Shown one piece after another: positions 27,934 to 38,700 of a DNA stretch of 42,624 nucleotides. Numbering within the stretch: position 1 is the stretch's first letter; each line of letters starts with the position of its first letter. The notes under the pieces were generated by a model that made no database searches, was not told where the DNA came from, and saw nothing but the letters and a program-made list of their open reading frames with translations. The position numbers and the translations under genes were made by a program. This stretch comes from a virus, in the IMG/VR virus record IMGVR_UViG_3300020171_000065, positions 1 through 42,624 of that record, one strand, 5' to 3'.

Positions 27934-29724
27934 ATGCCAAAATTTGAACTAATAGACCAATTTATAAGCTATGTTACTTTGAAGGACAAAACAAATACTG
28001 ACCCTCGTTATTTGGTTGAGGGAAGTCAGAATGTTTTAATTGACGAGAAAGGCAGGATAGCAATAAGGAACGGATACACAATTTATGGTGCAGCAAGTTC
28101 TGCGATAAATGCAGTAGAAAGTAACTATGATTGGAAAACAAGCACAGGAACAGAACTGAACCTAAGAGCTTATGATGACGAGTTAGAGTTCTACGACAGC
28201 AACAAGTCAGCTTGGACAAGGCTAGCAAGCGCATTCGCGGCAGTAGATTTTAGCTTTGATACTTGGTGGGATAACTCAGAGGGAATTGATCTTTTACTAT
28301 TTGTTAATGGGGTAGATAAGATATGGGAATGGTCTGGAGGGACTGCCGTATTATCTTCTGCTACTGCCAACACACTTACAAAAACGGGCACAGCTACTTG
28401 GGCAGAAGCAAGGTTTTTAACAGCAGGCACAAGACAGGTTATTATAAACGGAACAACTTATACTTATACAGGAGGCGAAGGCACTACTACTTTAACGGGC
28501 GTGACTGGTGACCCGAGTGCAGAAGCAGCCAACTCAACTGTATTTCAGGCGATTATACTTAATGATAATCAACCAGCCAATAATACTAAAAATGATTTTA
28601 TAAGAATTCTAAATAATCATCTCTATGTTGGGTCTGTTTCTTCAAGGGTAGTGTATATTTCAAAAAGTGCTAATTATATTGACTTTACATATTCAAGCCC
28701 AAGGGTTACCACAGAAGGTGGGTTATTAACATTAGATAGTTTTGTTGTGGGTTTTGCCCCGCAAGGACAACAGATGTTTATCTCTGCAGGCAAAGATGAT
28801 TGGTATAAGGCGGACTTTGAAGTATTAGATGTGGGAGGAATTGTAACAGAACTATTAACCGCTAAAAAGCTAAAGACAGGAACTAACCAAGGGGCTAAAT
28901 CTCACGACTTAATCACAAATGTAGGCAACAACATTATGTTTATTAGTAATGAACCGGCTTTAAGAGAGTTTGGGGATTTAGAGAACCTGGAAGGACCACA
29001 ACTAAAAGCCATATCAAATCCTATTAAACCTGATTTTGATGCTGCCGACTTTACGGGTGGGCATATAAAGTCGCACAATCTAAGAACTTACATATCTGCA
29101 CCGAACGATGATAGGGTTTTTATCAATGAAATACGAGAAAATGAGAGAGGAGAACTAACAAGGTTCTGGCAACCGCCACAAGTTATGCCAATTAGAAGAT
29201 TTGCTGATATAGGCGGTGTGCTTTATGGGCATTCAAACAGAGTGCCAGAGAGTTATAAGCTGTTTAATGGAACTAATGACGAGGATATTTCCTTTGATGC
29301 TAAGGCGATAATGGCTTACAGAAACTATGGAACTAAAGAAAACTATAAAAACCTTGACGAGTGGCTGACTGAAGGATACATCTCTGCCAACACTAAACTA
29401 AAACTTGAGATTAGATATGACTATCAAGGATACACACAGATACTTGAAGCAGACATTGAGGGCGACAATGATGATATTTTATTCCAAGCCACAGGCACAG
29501 GTTCTTTAGCGGAACAACCATTAGGAGAGTCGCCATTGGGAGATAATCCAGAAGAGTCATCGTTGCTTCCTAAGTTTATGAACATAAAGTCGTTTCCTAA
29601 AGCAGATTTCTTTGAGATACAAGTTAAGTATTCTACTGACACCAAAGACGCACAATGGCAGTTGCTCTCATTCGGTGGAAATATTAGAATATCAAAATCA
29701 ACCCCTATAATTATAAAAACATAA
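27934..29724 (+). CDS. Beta-propeller-like tail nozzle protein
   Basis: A 596-residue protein. It starts MPKFELIDQF; the region YLVEGSQNVLIDEKGRIAIRNGYTIYG is typical of podovirus tail tubular/nozzle proteins that begin their beta-propeller this way. Many short Trp/Asp/Gly-rich blades follow (WDNSEGIDLLLFVNGVDKIWEW). I chose ATG 27934, just after the previous stop; an upstream in-frame start overlaps that gene. A tail-tubular-B-like role is inferred. Confidence 0.6.
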   Translation: MPKFELIDQFISYVTLKDKTNTDPRYLVEGSQNVLIDEKGRIAIRNGYTIYGAASSAINAVESNYDWKTSTGTELNLRAYDDELEFYDSNKSAWTRLASAFAAVDFSFDTWWDNSEGIDLLLFVNGVDKIWEWSGGTAVLSSATANTLTKTGTATWAEARFLTAGTRQVIINGTTYTYTGGEGTTTLTGVTGDPSAEAANSTVFQAIILNDNQPANNTKNDFIRILNNHLYVGSVSSRVVYISKSANYIDFTYSSPRVTTEGGLLTLDSFVVGFAPQGQQMFISAGKDDWYKADFEVLDVGGIVTELLTAKKLKTGTNQGAKSHDLITNVGNNIMFISNEPALREFGDLENLEGPQLKAISNPIKPDFDAADFTGGHIKSHNLRTYISAPNDDRVFINEIRENERGELTRFWQPPQVMPIRRFADIGGVLYGHSNRVPESYKLFNGTNDEDISFDAKAIMAYRNYGTKENYKNLDEWLTEGYISANTKLKLEIRYDYQGYTQILEADIEGDNDDILFQATGTGSLAEQPLGESPLGDNPEESSLLPKFMNIKSFPKADFFEIQVKYSTDTKDAQWQLLSFGGNIRISKSTPIIIKT

Positions 29725-29740
29725 TCATTAACTAAAAACT

Positions 29741-31141
29741 ATGTTTCAATTACTTGTAAAAGCATTCATCGCTGGAATTCTAACTATATCAGCCACAGTT
29801 GCTGGGTGGTTTATACCAGCCCCAGAACCAGTAAATCTTACACCTCTTGAAATAGAAATATCAATGTTAGAACAACAACTTGATGAACTATTAGAACTGG
29901 GAGGAGTTAGATTTGTAGCAGGCGAAAGATACCGAATAGCTGGTGGCGGCATATCCTCATCTGCTACCTCAATTACGCTTCAATCATTCCAAACCCTTGA
30001 TGGCAGGGAGCTTGTTATGGCTACTCACTTTGGGGATACGGGGTGGCTAACGCTTGAGCCAGGGACTTCCAAAAAGGAGCTTATAAGTTTTACAGCAATA
30101 AGCCAGTCAGGAAGCTCTGATGAGGCAACTTTGAGTGGTGTAACCAGAGGATTAGATTTTGTATATCCTTATACTGCGAGCACAACGCTGGCACAAGCCC
30201 ATTCGGGTGGTGCTTTGGTGATTATATCAAACCCGCCACAGCTTTATAACTCTGCAGCATTCAAAGCCAACGATGAAACGATAACAGGTGATTGGACTTT
30301 CACATCTACTGCTACGGCTCAATATGACGCTGGGCCGTCTTTTACAGTTGATAACGAGCTTATAACTAAAAAATACGCTGACGATTTGGCAATAGCTGGA
30401 GCGGCCGACGCCAACTTGACGACTAAAGGTCTTGTAGAAATAGCCACAAGAAGTGATTTGATAGCAAGTGCTGCCGCCTCATCAAGCGACACAACTGCTT
30501 ATCTCGTTGTTCCAACAAGCTATTTTGCTACCACAACTTCTGCCACGACAAGTGTGCCAGTGACTAACTCAAGTGGCAAGTTAAGTCAGGGGTTTTTGGA
30601 CTTAACAGCAGATTTTGCTTTTACAGGAGCAGTTAGTATAGCCACATCATCTTCGGCAGATGTATTTAGCTTAATTCCTGCTGGAGTGATACAAATGTAT
30701 GCTACAACAACAGCTCCGAGTGGTTGGCTATTATGTGATGGAACTGCTTATTCTACTTCTACTTATCCTAATTTATTTTCAATAGTTGGGTATAATTATG
30801 GCGGGAATGGAACATCAACATTTGCTACTCCGAATATAGAAGGTAGAAATGTAATTGGATATGGTTCATCAACTCCCGCGTTAGGGACTACTACTCCAAC
30901 TACAGATACAATGGGTAAAACTGGTGGAGAACAAAGCCATACGCAGACAGAAGCCGAAATAGCAGCTCATACGCATACTGTTCCTTATTCTGATAATGAT
31001 ACAGCTGCCACGGCTGGTAATACTATTTACGGACATGTCGCGACAGCAAACGCAAACAAAACAAGCAGTAGCACTGGTAGTGGCAATGCATTTAATGTAT
31101 TAGACCCATACATAGTTCTCAACTATATTATCAAATACTAA
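29741..31141 (+). CDS. Exported collar-domain tail fibre
   Basis: A 466-residue protein with a signal-type N-terminus (MFQLLVKAFIAGILTISATVAGWFI), a coiled-coil segment (IEISMLEQQLDELLEL), fibre-like beta repeats and a C-terminal phage tail-collar domain: PAGVIQMYATTTAPSGWLLCDG, YPNLFSIVGYNYGGNG, FATPNIEGRNVIG. Collar domains bind host surface structures. The signal peptide is unusual for a phage fibre and recurs in the fibre at 40242. Confidence 0.75.
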   Translation: MFQLLVKAFIAGILTISATVAGWFIPAPEPVNLTPLEIEISMLEQQLDELLELGGVRFVAGERYRIAGGGISSSATSITLQSFQTLDGRELVMATHFGDTGWLTLEPGTSKKELISFTAISQSGSSDEATLSGVTRGLDFVYPYTASTTLAQAHSGGALVIISNPPQLYNSAAFKANDETITGDWTFTSTATAQYDAGPSFTVDNELITKKYADDLAIAGAADANLTTKGLVEIATRSDLIASAAASSSDTTAYLVVPTSYFATTTSATTSVPVTNSSGKLSQGFLDLTADFAFTGAVSIATSSSADVFSLIPAGVIQMYATTTAPSGWLLCDGTAYSTSTYPNLFSIVGYNYGGNGTSTFATPNIEGRNVIGYGSSTPALGTTTPTTDTMGKTGGEQSHTQTEAEIAAHTHTVPYSDNDTAATAGNTIYGHVATANANKTSSSTGSGNAFNVLDPYIVLNYIIKY

Positions 31142-31142
31142 T

Positions 31143-32720
31143 ATGCCAACTATAACAAACAATCAAAGACCACCCGCCTCAATACTTGGTGTCCAGCCAC
31201 CTGAAGCGTTTGAGCCAGTAAAACCTCCCAACGGGAGAGAGGATTTAGGCATAACACCAACAAAGCCAACAGAGATTATAGTAGAAAGCACCAAAGAACC
31301 CCACAAAGCAGCAGACGAAGACAATGTAAAACTACAAAACATACTTGATATTCTTGGAAAGAACATAGAAGAGAAGTTGGCCCAAAAGAAAGAATTAGAA
31401 ACAGAACCAACCGAACCCATTGATTTAGAAGATGACGACGACGAAATAGACGATGAAACACAACAGCAATTAGACACATTAAGCAACGAGGTTGATACCT
31501 ATGACGCAGATATTGACGCTGTTGAAAAAGAGCTGGAGGCGTGGAAAGAAACAGCAGACGCGGCAACAGCAAGTTTAATCGCTAACATTAAAGCAAGATA
31601 TGAAATTCGCAGAGAAGAGATGAGGGATATAAACAAACGAGCAGAAGCGTCTTTACGAACTTGGGGGTTGAGAACTGGAGCAACAAGATACGGAGGAACG
31701 ATAATGACTGGCGTTATTTCTGAAGAAGAAAGTCAGGGCGTTAAGCGTTTGTCTGCATTAGATGCTGAAGAGAAGTCGCTTATCTTAGAAGCTCAAAACG
31801 CTAAAAACGAAAGGGATTTTACTACTTTACACGACAAATTGGCAGGCATTGAAGAAAAGCGAAACGCCAAAGTAGAAGCACTAAACGCCTTGAACAAAGC
31901 AATAATGGACAGAAACGAAGAGATACAAGAACACAAAACTAAAATATCCAGGCAGGGTGCTGTTGCCAGTTTAATATCTCAAGGCATAACAGATCCAACT
32001 CAATTATTCGGGGATCTTAATTATGATGCGGCAGGAAACCTAACTGGCGATATTTCAATGGAAGAAATAAACGAAGTGTTGAAGAATATGCCTGGGCAGG
32101 GAGCATTAAAAACACAAGTAGTTGAAGTCGGTGGCAAGAAACAGCTCATAAACACACAGACGGGCGAGGTTATAGCTGATTTAGGCGAGACAACAAATGA
32201 TGTAACCACAATGCTTGTGAAAGAAAAGGGTAGACAATTACTAATAGATAAGAACACGGGGGAAATTATAAAAGAATTTGGAGCTGGAAGCACAGATGAT
32301 GTAGAAAAGGACTTTGATACTGCCAGACAGATAATAGCAGATAACGCAGATGCTCTTCCTGAAGTATTAAAGTCTAAGTTATTAGAATTAAAAGATAAAT
32401 TGGGATTAGATGTAAGTGATATCAATGCTCTGTTAGACGAGGCAGAGGCAGGAAAAAGACCACAAGATGATACTCTTAAACTTTCTGCTGAAATGTTAAT
32501 GACAAAATACTGGGATGATAAGTTTTGGAAGGGCCGTGGCGGAGAGTTGACAGAAGCAATAGAAAAAGTTGAAAAGGTTTTGTTAGACAGCGGTGGTAAA
32601 ATTAAGATTAGTGGAAAAGAATATACACTAACAGAAGAAGAACTTAACAAGTTAAAGGGATATTTAAGAGATGTAAAGTATAAAAGAGTAAAAGAATTAA
32701 GAGAATTATACCCTGATTAA
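31143..32720 (+). CDS. Coiled-coil internal virion protein
   Basis: A 525-residue highly charged protein: a Pro-rich N-terminus (residues 1-60), acidic stretch (EDDDDEIDDE), long coiled coil (residues 90-260), and a helical C-terminus. No enzymatic motif. Its place before the giant protein suggests an internal or ejected virion protein. It begins two bases after the fibre stop. Confidence 0.6.
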   Translation: MPTITNNQRPPASILGVQPPEAFEPVKPPNGREDLGITPTKPTEIIVESTKEPHKAADEDNVKLQNILDILGKNIEEKLAQKKELETEPTEPIDLEDDDDEIDDETQQQLDTLSNEVDTYDADIDAVEKELEAWKETADAATASLIANIKARYEIRREEMRDINKRAEASLRTWGLRTGATRYGGTIMTGVISEEESQGVKRLSALDAEEKSLILEAQNAKNERDFTTLHDKLAGIEEKRNAKVEALNALNKAIMDRNEEIQEHKTKISRQGAVASLISQGITDPTQLFGDLNYDAAGNLTGDISMEEINEVLKNMPGQGALKTQVVEVGGKKQLINTQTGEVIADLGETTNDVTTMLVKEKGRQLLIDKNTGEIIKEFGAGSTDDVEKDFDTARQIIADNADALPEVLKSKLLELKDKLGLDVSDINALLDEAEAGKRPQDDTLKLSAEMLMTKYWDDKFWKGRGGELTEAIEKVEKVLLDSGGKIKISGKEYTLTEEELNKLKGYLRDVKYKRVKELRELYPD

Positions 32721-32722
32721 AT

Positions 32723-35700
32723 ATGGCAATAGATTTAACTGCCTATAACAAGAAATACCAGGGTGGTGGAGTGGTAGAGCAATCTCCTGCCACGACTTTG
32801 AATTTGTCTGCTTATTGGAATAAGTATGAGGGAGGGACACAAACAGTGCAACAGTTAGGTGGGCCTTATGCACCACCCAGTCCTGTTGGTTCAATGCTCG
32901 GAGCAGCACCATCAATAATATCACAAGGGCCAGAGGGACAAATTAGAAGAGTAAGAGATATGTTGGGCATTGATTTGAAGAAAGCAATGAAGGAATATGA
33001 GAAAATGCCAGCAACAGGTGTTGGTGGTCCTTTGTTTGGGATGGGTAAAGCTCTCGCGGGAATAGTTCCACAAGTAAAGGCAGTTGAAGAAAAAAGAAAA
33101 GAAATTAACAATCTTAATTTGGCAATTAAGTTTCACGATGAATTTTTAGAGTCCGCAGAAGAAAAACCCGGATGGTTGGATAGTTATTTTCAAGGAATAA
33201 CAAGTGTAATGCAAGAACCTCAAAAACTTATTCCTATTGCAGGAGTAGGATTTTCTTTAGAGGAAGGAATGGAAACTATCAGGGCGGCCAAGAAATTAGA
33301 AGAAGGTAAAAAGATAACTTCTTATGAGAAAAGTTTAATAGAAAAAGCCAGAGCCAAAGGACTGCCAATAGAAAGAAAATGGACTTATTATGCTGGACAA
33401 GTTGTTACTAGTATGATGACTTATATCGCAGAGTTTTCATTATTGAAAGCAGCAGTAGCCAAGCCAGTTGAATTGGCTGTTAAAAAAGCAGTAGGCAAGG
33501 GTGTGCAAGTGGCTGTGGCGCAAACGCTTCAAAAAGTATGGAATGTCCCAGCCAAGATAGGAATCAATGACCTTTTGGCTAAAGGAATAGGGGTTGCCGC
33601 ACAAGCAGGAGTTTTCTCTGCCATAAGAACTCCAGTAGATGTGGCTGAAAAAGCAATACCATATCAAAAGGAATTACAGAATCCTTCTTTCAAGTATCTA
33701 TATGAGGATCTTGGAGAATTTAATTGGAAAGTAGAAGCAACAAGGGCTTTTGGGAGCAACGCTGTAGAAGTTTTAACTGAATATGTTGGAGGACTCGTTC
33801 AAAATCCAGTTAACTTTTTGGCTAAAGCAACATTAGGAAAATGGTTAGCCAAAAAAGGTATTGTATTGACGAGTAAATTATTAAAAGATTTAGCAGGAAC
33901 AGCAAGTTGGAGTGGTATAATTGGAGAGGTTTTTGAAGAAGAGTTAGCTGAATTACTTCAATCGCCAATTGAGGGGAGAGAATATAATGCGCCATGGACG
34001 CCAGAAGGTATAGAAAGATTATTAACAGAAACATTAGGTATTGCAGGATTTAATGGCATTGCCAGGATACCAACAACAGCTATTAGTTCTATTCAGAAAG
34101 TAAAAGAAAAAACAAAACAAGACCTTATAAAACAAGGATACACGGAGGCAGAAGCAGAGAAGATGTCAAGGGAGGGTGGTTTTGTTAAGTTACCAGGAGT
34201 CCCTTCAGAGCCACAAAAACCCCCCGTAGAGCCGATTACACCTGAAAAAGGTGTTATACCTCAAGAATTACAACCCTTAGCCACAGAGGCAAGGAAGTAT
34301 AAGAGTGCGGAGGAGTTTGTTAGTAATTTTCAAAAAGCATTTCACGGAACTCCAACAGAATTAAAAGAGATAGGATTTGGTGAGGGCATCAGGTCAAGAA
34401 CTTTTATGGGAGATACTGTAAAAGTTAAATCAGGAGCGATATTCTTCACGCCAGACAAAAGTGTTGCTGATTTTTTTGCAGATAATAGAGCAGATTATTT
34501 GAAAGATTTGGGCAAGAAAACAAGTCCAACCACTTATGAAAGATACCTGAATATAAAAAACCCCCTTGATTTAACTACTATTGGAAAAGCGGATAAATTC
34601 TTTTATGATAATAATTTAATGGATGATTTTGGTAGAGCAATAGGCGAATCACCGATAGGGGAACAAGGCATAAAAGAAATGATAGAAGATAGCAAGGTGG
34701 ATATAAAAGCAGAAGATTTGTGGAATGTTTTTGATGATAAAATTCTAACTGATAAAATTAAAAAACTTGGATATGATGGTGCTATTTTAGAAGAAGGACA
34801 CGATAGAGGAACTTCTTATGCAATTTTTAATCCCGAACAAGCATTTACAAAACAACAACTCACAGACATCTACACCCAAGCCACTAAAGAAGTAAAGGCA
34901 GTAGCAAAACCAAAAGATGAAAAAGATTATAGTAAAATTAGAGAAAAATATGTATCAAAAACAAAAAGAACAGATGATTATACCGTGCGAGAACCAAAAG
35001 ATTTATACAACTCGCCGGTTGCAATCAAATACAAAAAAGAAGGTAGCGTTACCTTTGCTAATCAAAAAATTAACGAACCTGCTGATGTCGCTTTTGCGTT
35101 CAAGCAATTAAAAAATGAAGCAGTAGAAAAATTTTATGTTGTCGGACTAAAAGGGAATAGACCCGTTACCGTTGAATGTATTTCAATGGGGACTTTGAAT
35201 GCCAGCTTGGTGCATCCGAGAGAAGTATTCGGACTATTGATTAAAAATAAAGTTGATGGAGTATATTTTGTACACAATCATCCTTCTGGAGATATTAAGC
35301 CGAGTGAAGATGATTTAATGACGACAAAAAGATTAGAAAGTGTAGCAAAAGATTTTAACATTGATTACGGGGGACATATAATTATTGATGGTAATAAATT
35401 TGGTTTTATCGGCAAATCAACAGGATTGAATGACTACGAATCTTCTTATGTCAGAGAAATAACTCATCACAAGAAAGCAATAAATTCAAAAGATGTATCT
35501 CTTTATACAAAATATGCGAAATGGACAGCAGACAAGCCAACTGATTTTGAAATATCTAAACCGGAAGATACTTATGAATTAATAAAGGGTTTGAATTTAG
35601 ACAAAAAAAATAACACATTAGTGCTTCATCTAAATTCAAGGAATATAGTTATTACTGCTCAAGCCATTCCTAAGACCGCATTGAAACATAGTGAAATATT

Positions 35701-38700
35701 TGAACAGGCAACAAAACTTCAGACAAGTAATATAATTTTGGTCAACACTGGACTAAAGGGAAGTGAGGTTCTTGAACTTTCAAGAAAATTCAAAATGTAT
35801 GGCGTTACTCTTCTTGATGTTATAGAAAAATCATCAACCAAAGAAGCTTATGAATCAAGAAATGAACAAGGATTTGTAAAAGAAAATATACCAGATTATT
35901 TATCAAAGAAAGAAGAGGCCACTAAAGCAGAAAAAGAAGAGATTACCAAATCTATTAAAGAAAAACTGGAAGAGATTGAAGCGGAGATCTGGATGGAATT
36001 AGATACAGCAGAAGCAGGTTATCGTTTTCTGCCAGAACCATTTGATATTAAAGAAAGGATGGAGGAAAGAGCGGGAACAGAGGCAGAATGGGAAGGAGTT
36101 TCATCATCTTTTCCGGACTGGATGCCATCGCATCTTAGGAAGAAACCTCTTGTGAATAAAGTAAAAGACCATATGATGGAAGGCACAAGGCCAGTTAAGG
36201 GAAGTAGGATAATGGAACTTTATAATGTTGTAAGAGAACAGATCTCTGATAGATACGGAGAAGCCAGAACAGAGATTCTGAAAGAAGCAGGAGCGTCTGA
36301 ACGAGATGTATGGGTTCAAGAACTGGGGTTGCCAGAGCCAAGTCCGGCTAAACCAAAGGGAGTAGATTATAAAATAAAGATTAGCGTTGAAAGATTACAA
36401 AAGAAGTTAGCAAAAGGATTACCTACTGGCAAAGTAATGGGCCAGGTTAAAAAAGCAACAGGACAAGAACCTGCTCCATTCGTTGAGATTAGAAAAAGAG
36501 AAACTACTCTCTTAAAAGAAAGAATTAAGGATATACAAAAACAAGCCAAGATTGAAAACTGGGGTAAGATTAAATTGGCACAAGCGATTGAGAAAGCTCG
36601 TATCAGCCAAGAGAAAGCTGTTAGAAAAGAGCAACTCAAAATCTTAAAAACTGGAATAACAGAAAGAATTAAGGGTATTCAGAAAGGCGTTAGGGAGGGC
36701 AAGGTAACTACTAAACAAGAAATAAAAGCAACCCAGACCGAGCTGTTGGGTATTTTAGATAATTCAGGACTTGAATTAGCCGATAAAGCAAAGTTCCGCA
36801 AAACAATAAAAAACATTCAAACACAAGAACAATTAAAAAGTGAATTAACAAAGTTTCAGGAGCGAGTTGCTACCTTAGAAGAAAAAGCTACCAAGAGGGC
36901 TTTGAAGAAAAAGATTATTAACGAATTAAAACAAACAAAGGTTAGAATGCAGGCAGGGAAACCAGTGGGCAGATTTACTCCTGAAGTTCAAGTAGTATTA
37001 AATCAATTAAGAAAAGCATCTAAAATTAAAAAGAGTGAAGCAGAAACAATAATCAATGCTAATTTAGAAAAGTATAAAAATGATATTCCGCCAGAAAGCG
37101 TTGCCTTAGAGAATAAAATTCTATCTATGATTGCTGGAATGGATGAAATGGCTGTTAAAGATTTACAGAATACATTGAGGCAGATTCAAGAAATTAAGGC
37201 GACAGGAAAATTGACTGCTGAATTAAAAAAGTTTAACCGAGAAGCAGACATAAGCCAATGGAACGATAAGGTAGTTGATATAATAACTGGCGGAAAGGGA
37301 ATCCCTGCGAACATAAGCACAATAGGAACTGCCGAATTAAGACCAGATAAACTAAGAGATAGAGTCAAAAAGTTTATAGGAACTATCGGTAAGAGTTATG
37401 TTGGGTGGAATGATATTATAGATATGTTGGCTCGTAAAACAAAAGCGAAACCAGGAACAACTTGGCTTGATGATTTTGCCGATGTGATGGATGAGGAAAA
37501 TGCAGTTAAGAAGGGCAACAGAACAAATACTGAACAAGCCCAAAAGATGGCAGAAGACACGCTTGAAGTAAAAACTGATAGAGAAATGGTTAGAAGATTT
37601 AGGGATGATGCCAATGAAGTTTCCTTAGGAACATTTAAGAATGCTGAAGGCATAGAAACAGAAATTATCTTTACAAAGTCAGAAGCACGCAAGAGATGGA
37701 TGGAATTACAAGATCCTTCCTTAGATGAATCTTTTAGAAAGGGAATGTTTTATACCGATGAGATAATAAAATCTATTGAGGACTTTTTAACCCCACAAGA
37801 CAAGGCATTCGCTAAGGCACAGATGGATTTTTATAAAGAGTATTACAAAGGAGTTAATGAAATCTATGGCGATATTTATGGAGTTGATTTGCCACAGAAC
37901 GAGCATTATAGTCCTATAAAACGAGAAGGCATAGCAAGAGATGAGTCAACTGGTTTTGGCGAGTTTTTACAAGAAGTATCCGTCAGAAAAGCCGTGACTT
38001 CAGGTTCTTTGAAATCAAGAGTTAAGAATATAAAACCACTTCATAAACAAAGCGATGTTGCTATTTTAGAACAACATATAGCAGAGATGGAACACTTTAA
38101 GAATTGGGCACATAAGATAAGAGATTTGAAGGCCGTGTTTGGTAATCCGCAAACAAGAGCAGCTATTATAAGAGAACACGGAAAGGGAATGTTGGCAATG
38201 GTTGATAATTTCTTAAATGATTTTACAAGGGGGGGGACAGAACTTGCCTCAAGATTAAGTTGGTTAGATAAATTAAGGGGAAATTATAGTAGAGCAGTTT
38301 TGGGGATTAAGCCATCTATTGGAATTAAGCAACTTACATCTTTTGTGGCTTATGCGGACACTATCCCAGTTAAGGACTTTGGGACTGGTGTAGTAGATTT
38401 TTGGAGAGACCCAATTAAAAATATAAGAACATTAAGAGACCAATCTGAAATGATGAAAGTCAGGGGGAAATATATGGAACGAGACATTAGGACAGCAATG
38501 AGGTCCGACGCTTATGCTTCTTTTAGAAAGAAACCAAGTTTCTTGAATTCTTTAATGTTGAATATTCAAACAGGCGACCAGGGAGCAATTTATGTTGGTG
38601 GTTGGGCTGTTTATAAATATCATCTTAAACAAGGGAAATCACAAGCTGAAGCAATAAGAATCTTTGAAAAAGTATCTTCTGAAACACAACAATCAGCTGA

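Noticed and set aside
32021-32650. A 209-residue minus-strand ORF
   Set aside because: It is the complement of the coiled-coil protein gene and consists of Ser/Leu-rich low-complexity sequence, so it is a shadow. The other long minus-strand frames (14359-14964, 40931-41473) are rejected likewise.
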